In this document: positions 1-63,689 of the stretch, piece after piece
Position numbering within the stretch: position 1 is the stretch's first letter
Layout: every line of letters begins with the position of its first letter
Origin: Maea johnstoni
Lineage: Eukaryota; Annelida; Polychaeta; Spionida; Magelonidae
Direction of reading: 5' to 3'
DNA length: 64,000 nucleotides
Assembly: GCA_963942565.1 (NCBI GenBank)
Contig: OZ012697.1
Coordinates: 17,096,657-17,160,656 of the forward strand
Program-made: the position numbers and the translations under genes
The notes under the pieces: generated by a model
What the model saw: the letters and a program-made list of their open reading frames with translations, nothing else
Databases searched by the model: none
Told to the model about the DNA's origin: nothing

Positions 1-75
1 GGGTAACCTTGTAGACAACTATGTAATAGTGAAATAGTATGATACTATCACCAAGATTAGAATTTTTTTAACAGT

Positions 76-300
76 TTATAAGAGAGCCCATTCTATGGTA
101 TCAAAAAATGTTTTAACAAAGTTCATATATACTATAATGAGATTGTTTTGTTTTGTTTTCCATATCGCATTGTGGTGTATTAAATAATTGGTACTTCTGG
201 TATTCTCGCCAATAAAGGGACCAGCTATGAATCCTGTTTGGTCAGTATTTATGACATTAGGGAGATTGGGTTTAATTTTATTTGCAACTATGGATGACAT
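76..300 (-). mobile_element. LINE reverse-transcriptase fragment (L1/Tx1-like)
   Basis: A 74-codon open frame reads like the start of a non-LTR reverse transcriptase. It contains a DQTGFI..G..IGENTR block, then VYMNFVKTFFDTIEW, which corresponds to the family's IDFEKAFDTVEW block with the first catalytic aspartate replaced by Asn. That replacement suggests a dead copy. It is cut off on both sides: the next RT blocks are missing towards position 1. It is not continuous with the LINE at 3350-4743, because that copy carries a part of the ORF lying downstream of this block. Confidence 0.7.
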
Positions 301-430
301 GTACTTTTGTAAATACTATTGAAAAGTACAAGTGGTCTCCAATCTTTAAAAGTTATTTCTTTCTTTTCCTGCCTTCAGGATGCATGTGATGATACTTTCT
401 AATAAGGTAGAAGGTATTGCCCAATCATAG

Positions 431-796
431 ATTCATTAGATATTCATAAGATCCAGTCTTTTATAAAACACAACAAACATCTCTCAGATTTATTCATTAG
501 ATATTCATAAGATCCAGTCTTTTATAAAACACAACAAACATCTCTCAGATTTATTCATTAGATATTCATAAGATCCAGTCTTTTATAAAACACAACAAAC
601 ATCTCTCAGATTTATTCATTAGATATTCATAAGATCCAGTCTTTTATAAAACACAACAAACATCTCTCAGATTTATTCATTAGATATTCATAAGATCCAG
701 TCTTTTATAAAACACAACAAACATCTCTCAGATTTATTCATTAGATATTCATAAGATCAAGTCTTTTATAAAACACAACAAACATCTCTCAGATTT
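431..796. repeat. 61-bp tandem repeat, six copies
   Basis: Six consecutive 61-bp units (6 x 61 = 366 bp) begin with ATTCATTAGATATTCATAAG and end with CTCTCAGATTT. They are almost identical; the clearest change is a C-to-A in the last unit (ATCCAGTC to ATCAAGTC). Such uniformity implies recent expansion or ongoing homogenisation. No open frame is kept through the units. Confidence 0.95.
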
Positions 797-1785
797 AAGT
801 TGGTGAGTTTATTCATCTAAACACAAAACAGTATCATTTTAACTGATATTAAATGCTAACCTTATTATGCAATTGCTGATGAATTAGTATGGTGGTATTT
901 TCTTTCTTTAAACATTGACAATACAGAATATACAGCGAATTAAGAAAGAACATTGCCAATACAGAAAATGCAATCACCTTAAGAATAATACAATTCGTTT
1001 TAAATGATGTCAGCATACATTTTGCAGGAATTAAGTTTGTCATAGAAAGTCTTCATTATCTTACTCCTTTTTCTGTAATGTGATATTCCCTCTTTGTTTT
1101 GTCTTTGTTTTTGCTACGAAGCAACACAAGCAACAACTTAAAGGGCAAATGCACCATCAAGATGATTTAGGTTCAAAATGAGCGTATACATGTCACCTTT
1201 CAAATAAGATCACCCAAATGTCTGTCCTCCTATGCACTCCTCAGTTATGAAAGTGGGTAAAAACCATGCCCGAGGCTGGGCATGGAGGCTTTCATTATTA
1301 GGACAGAGCTACACATTTTAAGCACCAACCTCTGACCGGTCAAGAGATAGCACTGGCATGCAGGAAGTCACTACAGGGGTCATTACCTCAGAGTAGAAGT
1401 AAGGTATATTTAAGTCTTCTAAATGTTTCCATTGAATATTGGACAGATCTCTAAGACTCCAAACTGAAGATATACTAAGACCGTCATGAAATGTACCCAT
1501 AAAGCCTGATTTTAGGGTAAATCTATCCAAAAATGACTGAAAAAGTGGAACTGTCGCTAACAAAACAAATGCCTTTACTAAATGGATTTGACGAGGCAAA
1601 TGTATGTTTGGATTATCAGCTGATAAAGGAAAAGCGCTCTTACATTTGATATGTGTTGGTGGATAGAAACCATTATGTCCTAATTGCTATGAAATACACA
1701 TGTGCTGATCACTTAGAGGAAATGGTAACACCCGTGAGTCAGTTAGCTGGCCCTCTTGGGAATTGAGTCTAGACCCGGGGGGGTT
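797..1785. other. Gene-free stretch; one weak LINE-like frame
   Basis: I see no supportable gene. A 93-codon minus-strand frame at 1318-1599 ends with a segment (NIPYFYSEVMT) reminiscent of the region after the reverse transcriptase in L1/Tx1-type LINEs. Other LINE pieces nearby lie on the same strand, so this may be another remnant, but the match is weak. Confidence 0.35.
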
Positions 1786-2230
1786 ACTTGGGTATTTAGG
1801 GGGGCGCATACGTTCGTTATCAAAGTTAAAAATTACCCCATAAGCACTGATTTCTGGCCAAAAAAAGCACCCTTATTTTAATAAAACGCTGATTTTTCCC
1901 ACTAAATAAACACCCCTTCTTTTATCAAAACAACTACATTGGATGAACGGGAACACGTATTTTATCTTAAAATGTTATAATACTCTGCGTGTTTAGCGGC
2001 AGCAAGGGGCAGCAGCAGACTCGGAAGCCCAGTCACTTCGGGAGTCACTCGGCGTCAGAGCCGCGTATATTTCGTGGATTGTAAGGGGATTTTGACCCCC
2101 ATACTTCGTACCTTGGTACAAAAAAGTACCCTTCTTTTACAAAATCGCGGACATGCGGAGGTCTTAAAAAAAGACCCCTTCTTCCGTGAAATACGTAACT
2201 AAGGTGCGGCCCCCCTCTGTACCTCAGTGC
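1786..2230. mobile_element. Dispersed inverted-repeat element, copy 1
   Basis: About 445 bp shared in the same orientation with 39621-40068. The ends form an imperfect terminal inverted repeat of about 25 bp, best seen in the other copy (GCACTTGGGTA opposite TACCTGAGTGC, plus GGGGGGCGCA opposite TGCGGCCCCCC). The size, termini and two copies fit a non-autonomous DNA transposon. In this copy the flanks carry a further inverted repeat around TCTAGAC (1767-1785 and 2230-2249). Inside are four spaced copies of a motif like ACCCTTCTTTTA. On the minus strand these read as repeated F-x-K-R-x-G-x-F/Y-F peptides. Confidence 0.7.
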
Positions 2231-3150
2231 CCCCACCGGGAGTCTAGACAGGGCCGGATTACTCTGTATATTATTTTACTTCCTGTCACCAAGATGATGA
2301 TTTAGAGTCTGCAAATGCACCTTAGAAGGGTGGCCTGAACATATGACTGGAATTTACTAGTTTGTTGTTAATAAACCTTGTTAAGGAGAACTGTTATTGC
2401 CGGGGAGAGCTTATACTAAACCCTTTAGAAAATGGTTTGATTTGGCTGTCATATACCCTCGGTTTGTCTACACCCCTATGATAATCCAATTTGAGTTTTA
2501 ACTGTACAAAAAACATATCTATGTAGTAGATCAAATGCTAGTAGTGTTTGAGTACAAACAAATGAGTGTATTTTTGACCATACATTGTTTGTCTGCGGCT
2601 TAAATCATTGTGTAGGTTTAATCATATATATTGAAATGACTTCTTTTATAATTCTGTGTGCGTTTCTCTGCTCTTTTTGCATGGCTCTCATCCACTAAAT
2701 TCTGCTTGAATGCAAAAATTGTTGGCACTGCATCTCTTTTCAACTTTTTTTCTTAATATCCCATTAGTCTTGCCTGCATATCATCCAAGAAGCAGGATGC
2801 CTCAAAGTGGTCTTCACATTCTCTTTTGAATATGAAGCAACTTTGAAGTTCCTGACACTCCATCCAGTACCAATGTTGTGGTGCCATTGTGCTGCTAAAT
2901 TCCTTCTTTCTGGATGTATGTTCACTTATTATGTTTATTCAGGGTTTTGTTTTAATTGTAGTTTGTACATAATATATGATTCCATTTGCCTGCTTCTTGG
3001 TACCTTGGAGCTAACGGTGATGTGGTATTATAACAATTAACATGTCTTCTGCCACACTAAAGCTTAAGGCTTAAGCCTGTCTTACACAATAAACGAAGTC
3101 AACACGAATCACCGCGACTAAGCTACCTTTTGAATAGCAATGGTTTCAAT
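2231..3150. other. No gene seen
   Basis: AT-rich sequence with only short random frames. I see no repeat array or known motif in it. Confidence 0.5.

Positions 3151-3221
<71 letters not shown>
3151..3221. repeat. (GTA)n microsatellite
   Basis: An uninterrupted trinucleotide run of about 23 units. Confidence 0.97.
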
Positions 3222-3309
3222 TGCCACAGGAATATGCTGCAGCTCAGTAGATAATAGATATATATCATCATGGTGTAGGTATGGGAGGGATTTTAGGTCA
3301 TGTATTTTA

Positions 3310-4912
3310 TGACCTCAATTCTGGTACGAAACCAGAATTGTGCAATCCTTTTTTTTTAATTTCGCAATACATGCTGTTTTTTATTTTCCGTTTATTTTCA
3401 AAGTATACAAGCGGTCGTTCATTGTAAACATTATCTTGAGAATATTTCTGTTAAGTCATCATATATCTCTCCCCACGTTACCCAGAACTCTTGTTCATTT
3501 TGATTTATTTTTGCCTCATATTCTTCTGTACACAATTCGTTGTAAAGTAGTCTTTTTACCATCTTAATGTGGCATTTTCTTTCGGATTTTCTGTTATTAT
3601 AAATTACTAATATCGTATTCAGGATTGTTTTGTTGATTATCCTATTATTACATTGGTATCCAAACAATTTATCAATATCTGAAAGTTTTATAGATGTGGA
3701 GATTTGCGACTTTGCCCAGTTTTGCACCTGAAGCCATAACTTTGATATTGGATGGCAATCCAAAAATGCATGTTTAATTGTGTCAGTGTCATGTTGGCAA
3801 ATTTTGCATAATTTTGAATCTGAAAATCCCCATATTGAAAAGTTTTTCATTAGTAATGGTACGGCTATGTAATAGCTTGAATTGAAACTATTTTTGATAT
3901 GCTCCAGTGTTTGCAATTGTAATCTCTCTGAAAGCGTTTTCAATAATATCATATGACAAGTCATCATTCAGAACATTTTCCCATTTTTCGTTGATATCTT
4001 TTAATGTGTTTGTACTGTGTGTCATTAGCTTGTTATATGTACTGCTGCAGCATTTCGCTGATATTCCTATTTCAAATAAAATTCTTGGTAAATATGGTAC
4101 TAGTATCGGTGCTTGTTTTTCTAGTCTAATATGTAATCTATTGATAATGATTTTAATGTAGTCTAGAGAGTTTATTCTTAATTCTCTGTCCTTCAGTTCT
4201 TCCATTGACAGTAGATCCCCTTCTTTGTTTAGTATGTCTTCTACTAGATGATACCCCTTTTTCCCATTTTTTCCTATAATCAATATTAAGTTTGCTATTA
4301 AACCAGAGTGGCATCCAATGCAATTGTATTACATTTTTGATTTTGAATTTTTCTATCAATTGTATTGTCCCATTTACAGTGTCTCCGAAATTTATTCGTG
4401 ATATGTTCTATTATTATTATAGGGTATTCATCTCCATATTGGATTATTTTGTGTATATTAAGCTCGTCGGGAATTCCGCCCAACCGTCTGTCTGTGTAGT
4501 AATTCTACTCAACCAAGATACTTTTAGAGCCATATCAAAAACTTTTAGATTCATCATTTTTAAGCCACCTAAATTTGATAAAGTTCTCCATAATCTCCTT
4601 CCTAAATTTAGGTGTTTCTTTGTGCCACAAAAAATTTTTGTACATGTTCTCAAGACAATCAAGAGTGTTTTGGTTGGGAGATGGAAGAGACAACAGGATA
4701 TGTGTAATTTTCGAAATTAATAAACTTTTGATTATTGCTATTTTTGTGCAATCCTGTTACGTACCAGAATTGTTTATCATATGTAGCAATTCTAGAACTA
4801 CCCGAATTGGACAATTCTGGTACCAGAATTGTCTTAATACTACTATGCAATACTAGTACACGTTTTATTTCAGAATTGTTACCACAATTTTGGTGCGTAC
4901 CAGTATTATCGA
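3310..4912. repeat. Palindromic AATTCTGGTACCAGAATT-type element split by a LINE
   Basis: Sequences at 3314-3340 and 4760-4912 carry several inverted motifs built on AATTCTGGTAC and its complement, for example the palindrome at about 4820-4842. The LINE at 3350-4743 separates them. Removing the LINE and one copy of its 12-bp duplication brings the two parts together, so they were one inverted-repeat-rich element before the insertion. Confidence 0.55.
3350..4743 (-). mobile_element. 5'-truncated LINE (L1/Tx1-like) with target-site duplication
   Basis: The minus strand encodes the C-terminal third of a non-LTR retrotransposon ORF2, spread over several frames. First comes a GGLKMMNLKVFDMALKVSW block that follows the RT domain. 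Then come an LHWMPLWFNSK...KGYHLVEDIL block and a terminal zinc knuckle with C-x2-C-x7-H-x4-C spacing (CKICQHDTDTIKHAFLDC). The ORF stops at 3431. The 3' end is a poly(A) run (T8-9 on the plus strand from 3350). A 12-bp direct repeat, TTGTGCAATCCT, lies at 3338-3349 and 4744-4755 and is the expected target-site duplication. 5' truncation is usual for LINEs; the frame breaks show an old, inactive copy. Confidence 0.88.
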
Positions 4913-7394
4913 CTTAATGATACCAGTTGTTAGTGTTGGGGGAAACTGGATGACTGGACAACGCGACCGACTAACCGCCAGTTACTGGTAACTTTCTTAC
5001 AAGCCTCGAGTAGGATTCGAACCTGAGCAGTATGCAATAGTGGTAGAAATAGGGAAAAGATAAGAGACATGGTCTTTGGTGTGAGTATACGAAGTGTAAA
5101 GAATCGGTAGTGAATAAAAACATGACGTAAGGAATAGTCGCTTAAAATTCATTGGTAATTTAGTACACACGTCCCGCCTATTTTGCAATGGGAATGTGTA
5201 TATTTGTTCTATTTAAAGAATTACAAATGACGACAATCATTTGTTAAAACATCTATAGAATATTTAGGCATATATCCTGTTTTTAATGATTTACTTTCTA
5301 ATTCTGAGTAAACTATGGTGTTTTGCCAGGATTATTCTCCATATTAGTATACCGACGAACCGTTTTCCTCGTGTGAGGCAGTGATTAATATCTTTGTTCT
5401 AAAATAGAGGTATACTGGTATGAAACGACTTGCGCACCTCCACCACTATTTACACGCCGAGCATTGTTCCTTTTTTCTGACAACTCCTTGACTTCCTACA
5501 AAAGAGTGCAATGATGAGGATATACTCTTAATGGGTGATTTATGATGAGGTACTTTTAGGCTATTACTTTCTACATAGGCAAAATAGAATGAGCATTCTG
5601 AGTACAACCGTATGTGTAATTGAAATAACAGGTTGGAGGGTCGTATCTCTGCTGGATACCGATAAGAGAGTTGGGGTGGTTGCTATATAAATGTGCGGCT
5701 TTGTATAGTGCTATCTATGGTACTTCTGCAACTGAATGGTCCTTTGACACCATTCGTACATCCAATGGAATTTCTTTCCAGTTCATAATTTCCAAGTTCG
5801 TCGTGATATGGCCTAAGCTGCAGAAAGCACTGTAAAAATCGGTTCCTTCTTTCATCACGAATTGTCACGTTGGCAGCGGCGTTGGCATACGTAATACCCA
5901 GGGAAAACCACTGGCTAAGCCCAAGTAATTGGTACTCATCCCCCCTGGCTCTGCATACAATACTTTCTAATTGTGTATACAGTATGCGGTAGCTCAAAAT
6001 AAATTACTCGTAAATTTCAGTACACAAATGAACATGCTTCGCCAGACACCTGCGTGGAAATGGGCGGACACTAAATTACCTATCATATCAAGGAATAACG
6101 TGAACTAATTAAGTACAGCAAATAGTGCCAAAAAACAATAAAGATTTACTCACAATACAGTCACTTCTTTATTTGAAAAAGATACATTCTATCATATTAT
6201 GCAATACGAACACGTTGAACAAATACTGATTCCATACCATAGAGAGACAACATCACAGTGTGCAATGATGCAACAAAGGCTGGCTTACGAAACGTTATCA
6301 CTTGTCTGTCACATTTCCTCCGTCGAGACATTCTATTTTATCATCAGCTCCACTCTGATAGTAGCAGTTGGTCAATGTCTTTGTTGTACTGGACAGTATC
6401 AGGGTTCTAACATTACTTTTCATTAGTTGTCAATGTTAGTACACCAATACTACCATCTGTCTCGTTTTGGACCCTCAAATATTAGTGGAAATGTAACTAC
6501 CAGAGGCCGAGTGCGATGTGGCTGGCTGAACCTTTCTAACACAGAGAATAACTGATAATATTGTGGAACTTTGTTACATTGGTATCATACACAGACATAT
6601 CAAATTAATCAAATTACAATCATTTCTGCACTTTATGCAAATAAACCTAAGTTGTAAAAATAAATCTCCTGTAAAAGTCAACGCAGGTGATACTTTATCA
6701 TGTTCTGCATTTTGGATTACTGAGTGAGTGGTACAAAGTAATATGACAATAATCATAGAACAATATATATTATCATGTAACTTATACAAACAAGTACCCC
6801 TCGCAAGATATCGAGTACTGTAGTATATTCCCTTCCTATAGATATCTATTGTATTATGCAATGGGAACGACCATTTATTTCCATAAAAAGAGACATTTGA
6901 AAATAAGCTTATAACACTATGTATAATTAGGGCAACAACATATTGCTTGTAAAATCTCACTTTTGAAACGTCATACCTTCGCGATTGTTCTGTATCATTA
7001 ATACAATGAGGATTGTCATTTACCCTAAATATAAGTACAATGCGTGCCATCTATGCAATCATTGCTTGTAGTCCAATGTTCACTTATATTATATCTACTT
7101 CGCTACTCAATGGAATTCCTTCATATTATGCAATGTGGGCAATCACTGATTCTAAACAAGGGTACAAACACTAATAGTCACACCCGAACATGTTTCTGCA
7201 ATTTATATAAACTTTTTTTTTTACATATAAGCAAGTGCTTCTCGTTTTTTTCTGTCGACTTTACTACTCCACAGCTTATTATAATATTATGCTTAGTTCT
7301 ATGGTCATTATCATTACATAACGACACTGCAATGAGCTTTTAACAATAGTTGGGATAAATAGATGGCTTACCTATACTCATAAACTCCCTGTTA
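4913..7394. other. Gene-free stretch downstream of the phosphatase gene
   Basis: No gene can be supported. A tRNA B-box-like piece (minus strand GGTTCGAATCC, about 5012-5022) hints at a SINE remnant. A 104-codon minus-strand frame (5683-5997) has no recognisable domain. The phrase ATTATGCAAT recurs at about 6196, 6854 and 7116, suggesting an old dispersed repeat. TTTATT at about 6871 reads as AATAAA on the minus strand and is one possible poly(A) signal for the phosphatase, which would give a 3' UTR of about 700 bp; this is a guess. Confidence 0.4.
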
Positions 7395-7567
7395 CTTCTC
7401 TATCATTATTTTGAATGAACAATTTCCTACTATATCATGAAGTTTTTGAGGCTACCCTGAAGTTTGATGATATAAAAAGTTTGAATTCTTCTATCATTAT
7501 TTCGAATGACCAGTTCCCTACATGTACTATATCCTGCATTATTTAGGCTACCCTGTAATATGATGAT

Positions 7568-7583
<16 letters not shown>
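7395..7583. repeat. 91-bp imperfect tandem duplication at the phosphatase stop codon
   Basis: Two diverged units of about 91 bp (from about 7395 and 7486) share CTATCATTATTT, TAGGCTACCCTG-like and TGATGAT blocks. The second unit contains the alkaline phosphatase stop codon and last codons, so the duplication involves the end of the gene and its 3' UTR. Confidence 0.6.
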
Positions 7584-23133
<15,550 letters not shown>

Positions 23134-23307
23134 ATTTGTGGATGACGATAATCAGGGAAGGGAATTCGACGTGGTACTATGCAAAAGGAGAATGTGATTT
23201 CTATCAAGGTGATCGTCGTCACATCGTTTGACCCTCGCCAGCACTCGACTTTAGGCCCTTGTCCCTTATCTCAGGCCAAATGAATGTCTATCCTGTTTTA
23301 CATCACT

Positions 23308-24610
<1,303 letters not shown>

Positions 24611-24628
24611 TAGTAGTAGTAGTAGTAC

Positions 24629-24676
<48 letters not shown>

Positions 24677-24677
24677 C

Positions 24678-24739
<62 letters not shown>

Positions 24740-24855
24740 AAGTAATAGAAGTAGTAAAACCTTCATCATCATCATTATCATTATTTTTACCATCATCATA
24801 GCTATGTAGTAGTAGTAGTAATAGTAGCAGCAGCAAAAGCAGCAGTAGTAATAGT
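24611..24855. repeat. (GTA)n and related trinucleotide tracts
   Basis: About 130 bp of GTA/TAG followed by a TCATCA stretch and a second GTAGTA/GCAGCA stretch. Long Val- or Leu-rich frames here are artefacts. Confidence 0.95.
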
Positions 24856-25074
24856 GAGGGTCTCAGTTAAAGATATAACAATGAGATCACGACCATTGGC
24901 AGGGGTGTGTTTATTTGTGTGATAACATTACATGTAGTAAGTCATAACCGAGAAATCCTCGACTCCTTGTGCATAGATCTTACGGTACGTCGTTGCCGAT
25001 GGTAGGAAGGCAACGCTTCACAACGCCGGGCGTCTGTATTGCAACCTGGCCAACCCACTAGATAACACACACTA

Positions 25075-25317
25075 ATCTGAAAAGGTTTGGTGACAGAGCA
25101 TTCTGTGCCTATGTACCTCGCCTTTGGAATGAGCTCCCTGACAACATCAAGGCTGCTGATAGTGTGCAAAACTTCAAGAAACAGCTGAAAACATTGCAAT
25201 TTCGAAAGGAGTTTATTTGACTATATGGACCATGACAACTGTCCACTGACTTTCTTTAAAGCGCTTTTGAACAGTATAGGTGGAAAGGGCGCTATATCAA
25301 ATATCAATTATTATTAT

Positions 25318-25370
<53 letters not shown>
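25075..25370 (+). mobile_element. LINE 3' end (CR1/L2-like) with ATT tail
   Basis: The frame FGDRAFCAYVPRLWNELPDN followed by IKAADSVQNFKKQL is the standard C-terminus of CR1/L2-type ORF2 proteins. After the stop comes GGAAAGGGCGCTATATCAAA, then (ATT)n drifting into (AGT)n. The same terminal sequence ends the copy at 63175-63685, so both belong to one family. Strongly 5'-truncated. Confidence 0.85.
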
Positions 25371-26028
25371 AGGATACAGTACCTATGCCATTCCTCCTGG
25401 AGGATTCACATGACAATATTAATCAAGAGCAAGAAGTGTTGACTTAGTCCCCACTATCCCAGTTTATCTCTGTAATTATTCAGGTGAGCCTTTTTAAACA
25501 AAAGGTTCAGGCTTTATATTAACTATTAACCCATTCACAAATGGTAACTACTCTAGTTTAACACACAGAAACTACCTTGATGAAAAGATATAGTTTGTTA
25601 AATGTTCGACTTAAAATTGTTGTTACCGATGTGTATAGCAATCCCTTTTTAAATATATCCAGGAATTTCATTTTTCTCAGTTATTTCAAAGTATCTAGTA
25701 GAGAATAGATCACAAGGGCTCTTAAGATCTATGAGGTTAAGATTAAATCTCGCGAGATTTTGTACAGTGCACAAGACTTGCTGTAGAGGTTTCCGCTCCC
25801 ACTTGAGTGCGATGGTACATGTATGTGTAAGCCTCCAGATGGTCCAATTCATTCGTAAAACAGTGTAATTACACGTGAACAATTCCTGGTGTGAGCAATC
25901 TCCGCCGATCCCATTCGTATTTCTCGAGATTCCAGTTTCAACAGCCTCGCACACAGCTGGATGGTATCAAATCTCGTTTAAATCTCGCGTGATAACGCAA
26001 GGCGAAAACGCATCACCATGGGAGCGCA

Positions 26029-60941
<34,913 letters not shown>

Positions 60942-61147
60942 CTGAAAGAAGAAAAAATAAAGACCAATTATTTTCTGATCAGTATTGTAGAATGTAGGGT
61001 ACACGAGTCACGTGGGACAAGGCCAGTATTGTATGTATATTTATTGACTATGCTCATTGGCATAAAAGTGCGATACATATGATAAATCAAAGGTAACATA
61101 TTAATCACAATATAATAGGGTTCAGATTATGTCTGTCCTTGGGTTCA

Positions 61148-61452
61148 TGACAGCAGAGAAATACATAACCTTGATCCGCAACCCCATAGGCACTGCATGC
61201 TAGCACCTAGGGCATGTGCGCCTCGGGTTACGAGGTGTAGCCTGGGGAAGTATTGGTCACGTGATTGTAAGCATGCAGCAGAGAGACTGGCTGGCTGGGT
61301 ATACAGAATGTCATCCTATCTAGGTCAGATAGGCTGCCAAGGAGATGGGGTCAGCAGGCAGGGTACACAGGTTATCTATGACTCATAGTGGGAGGCAGCG
61401 AAATTTGATGATGCATGCTCAGTGCCCACTCCCTGTCTACTACTCTCAGATG
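61148..61452. repeat. Dispersed repeat, copy 2 (pair of 40797-41012)
   Basis: Same block order as 40797-41012 with about 90 bp of extra sequence (GGGTATACAGAATGTC and GGTACACAGGTTATC regions). It lies about 200 bp upstream of the PAN-domain gene, so it could overlap its promoter. Confidence 0.8.
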
Positions 61453-61669
61453 ACAGAAAGGAGTCATGCATGCACTAAAAACTTATTCAACATAATAACT
61501 GTCTAAATAAATGGTTTATCGGTAAGATATTTCACTACTAAATAGAAATAGCATATCTATACAGTTTGGTATAGGCGATGTATTATGTACAGGTCTTTAT
61601 GTATGAAATCTTAGAGGTTTTAACATAGATCTTAAAAAGATAAGAGAAAAGGGTGTATATAAAGGTATT

Positions 61670-62830
61670 TCTTAACCGAAGTTGTGAGGTTTTTGTTTTA
61701 ACCTAAAGTAGCTTTTACTTACTGCTTTACAAGATTTTATGCAAAACTTAAAGCATACCCCTGGGGCGATACATTCAGGCCACAGATCATGCAACACAGA
61801 CCGCTCTCTTCCAAATCTGAGAGGAGGGAATTTATAAATGCAAGATATTTCATCAAAGAGAGGTATACTCCCTGATGTATCCCACATCGGAGTGTATACC
61901 AATTTGACATTTCACCCTGGACCCTTGCGCGACGTTTAAAATCAAGATAGGTTTTGTAGAGGAGTCGCCACTTCCAGCCTCTAATACCAACTTGTCTTAG
62001 ACGATAGAAATGACCATCAATTGGTCATTCTTTATTGACTGTGTCTTTACTTTCGGCCCATTTCTCTCACGTTTGAGCATTTTCCAAAAGATTTGTACGT
62101 TCAATTTCTGAACTTCTGAAATTCGTCTGAAATGTTCTTTTTATCGTACTCCCTCGAAATTTGCTTAATTCTTTTCTGGAAGTTTTTCTTTACACCTCTA
62201 TTCTGGATGTATAACGGGTAAGATGGGTCTCGCGGCCTACCCGCGTTGCACCAAGCCCTGAAGACACTCACTTTCGCTCTTTTAAACGTTCTTCACACTA
62301 GTATGGTTTGACGCTTTTCTTAAAACGAGTATGTTTATCGGATGTTTTAATTAATTTAATGAGCTTCTCAATTGCCTCGCTAATTACTTCTGGTGTCGGA
62401 TCCAGCCCTCTGGTCTGATCTATCAGTCCAGATATTTCGATCCCCAAAGATAGCCGATACCTGTTAAACATGGATTCATTATCTAGCTTATCCCAGCCAA
62501 TCTTAATGGTGGTAGCACCTTATGTACAGCCTTTCAGGATAGAGCCGAGATTAATTAATGGCAATCTTAACAAGTAGGTGGTCAGAAGTGTTGAGCGGAT
62601 TGTCGTCTAGGGAGATAGAATTGGTTAGATGGTTTGGTACCAAGATATAATCTATACATGTTTCGACCGTGGGCCCGTAATGAGTATTGACTGGACCTTT
62701 AGCTTCTTTACATAGGTTTGCAGGTGTGAGACCATATTTTGAGGTAAAATCGTGTAATATCAATCCCCATTCATCATGTTGTTTCACTGATCTAGGACCT
62801 CCCTTTGCCCCCATGTCAGCATTTATTGAG
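61670..62830 (-). mobile_element. LINE remnant: endonuclease and reverse-transcriptase pieces
   Basis: From 62814 the minus strand encodes an endonuclease end: GLTPANLCKEAKGPVNTHYG, then TCIDYILVP and NTSDHLLVKIA (family DYIL and SDHLPV motifs). Between about 62520 and 62050, in broken frames, are pieces resembling the linker before RT (KKSVKPYW, NFQKRIKQISREYDKKN). From about 61900 to 61670 an RT piece reads GIHQGVYLSLMKYLAFINSL then GLNVSPQGYA, where the catalytic ADD is lost. Order and strand agree with a single old I/CR1-like copy with a large deletion and several frame breaks. Confidence 0.75.
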
Positions 62831-62999
62831 CATCATAAAAGTATCCTTCCAGTGGCGGATACAGACAGACGTCGCTTTCAACAGCTTAGGTCATATCTCG
62901 ACGTGATAGAACCCGGAACCGGGAAGAAATTCCCTTCTCTTCGCGTATACTTTCAGTTGCGAAAGGACCATAGACAGCCCTCCACAACGCCGCACATTT

Positions 63000-63105
63000 A
63001 TATAGCGACCAGGCCAACCCACCTTGGGATCCAGCGGACTCGAACCTGCGGACTCACGCTTGGGAGCCAGGCATCGTAACCACTAGGCCACGGCGAATCC
63101 GTCCC
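63000..63105 (-). mobile_element. tRNA-derived SINE
   Basis: The minus strand has CCGTGGCCTAGTGGTTACGA (A box) and GCAGGTTCGAGTCCGC (B box) at normal tRNA spacing, followed by GGTGGGTTGGCCTGGTCGCT as the tRNA-unrelated part. The anticodon stem is not tRNA-like enough for a functional tRNA. Confidence 0.7.
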
Positions 63106-63174
63106 TTTACAATTGAATTGTTTTGCTAAGAATTGTCACTTTTTTCTGGTTTTGCTTAAAATTGTATGTGCTAA

Positions 63175-63685
63175 GTACTACAGGCTATAGAAACTCAATA
63201 ACAATGCCGCCAGAGTGGTAGGTGGTTCCAAAAAGTATGATCACATTACACCAATTCTAGAATATCTTCACTGGCTATCCATCAGGAAAAGGATAGAGTT
63301 CAAGATTCTGATTACGACTTTCAAATGCAGGCAAGGATGTGCCCCTCTGTACTTGAGAGAATTGTTAGTCAAACAGGCTAGTACAAGGACTCAAAGATCA
63401 ATCACTAGGAACTATGTACTACACAATAATCTAAAAAAAATGTTTGGGACAGAGCCTTCAGTGCCTAATCGCCACGCCTTTGGAATGAGCTCTTCGACAA
63501 CATCAAGGCTACTGATAGTGTGCAAAATATCAAGACACAGCTGAGAACATTGCGTTTTTGAAAGGGTTTCATTGGACTTAATTAACCATATATACATTTG
63601 TCCACGGAAAATTCATCATAAAACGCCTGTGAACAGTGTCTTCGGTGGAAAGGGCGCTATATCGAATATCAATTATTATTACCTT
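63175..63685 (+). mobile_element. LINE 3' end (CR1/L2-like) with ATT tail
   Basis: VGGSKKYDHITPILEYLHWL, SIRKRIEFKILITTFKC and GCAPLYLRELL match the conserved C-terminal region of CR1/L2-type ORF2 proteins. A frame break precedes the FGTEPSVPNRHAFGMSS part. It ends GGAAAGGGCGCTATATCGAA plus ATTATTATT, the same tail as 25075-25370. Confidence 0.88.
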
Positions 63686-63689
63686 AGAT

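Noticed and set aside
4153-4359. Separate small genes in and around the LINE at 3350-4743
   Set aside because: All are frames or shadows of a single decayed LINE ORF2 C-terminus.
5683-5997. 104-codon minus-strand frame downstream of the phosphatase gene
   Set aside because: No motif, no convincing splice partners, and no repeat of the frame elsewhere.
63000-63105. Functional tRNA gene
   Set aside because: A and B boxes are present, but acceptor and anticodon stems do not pair well and a SINE body follows.
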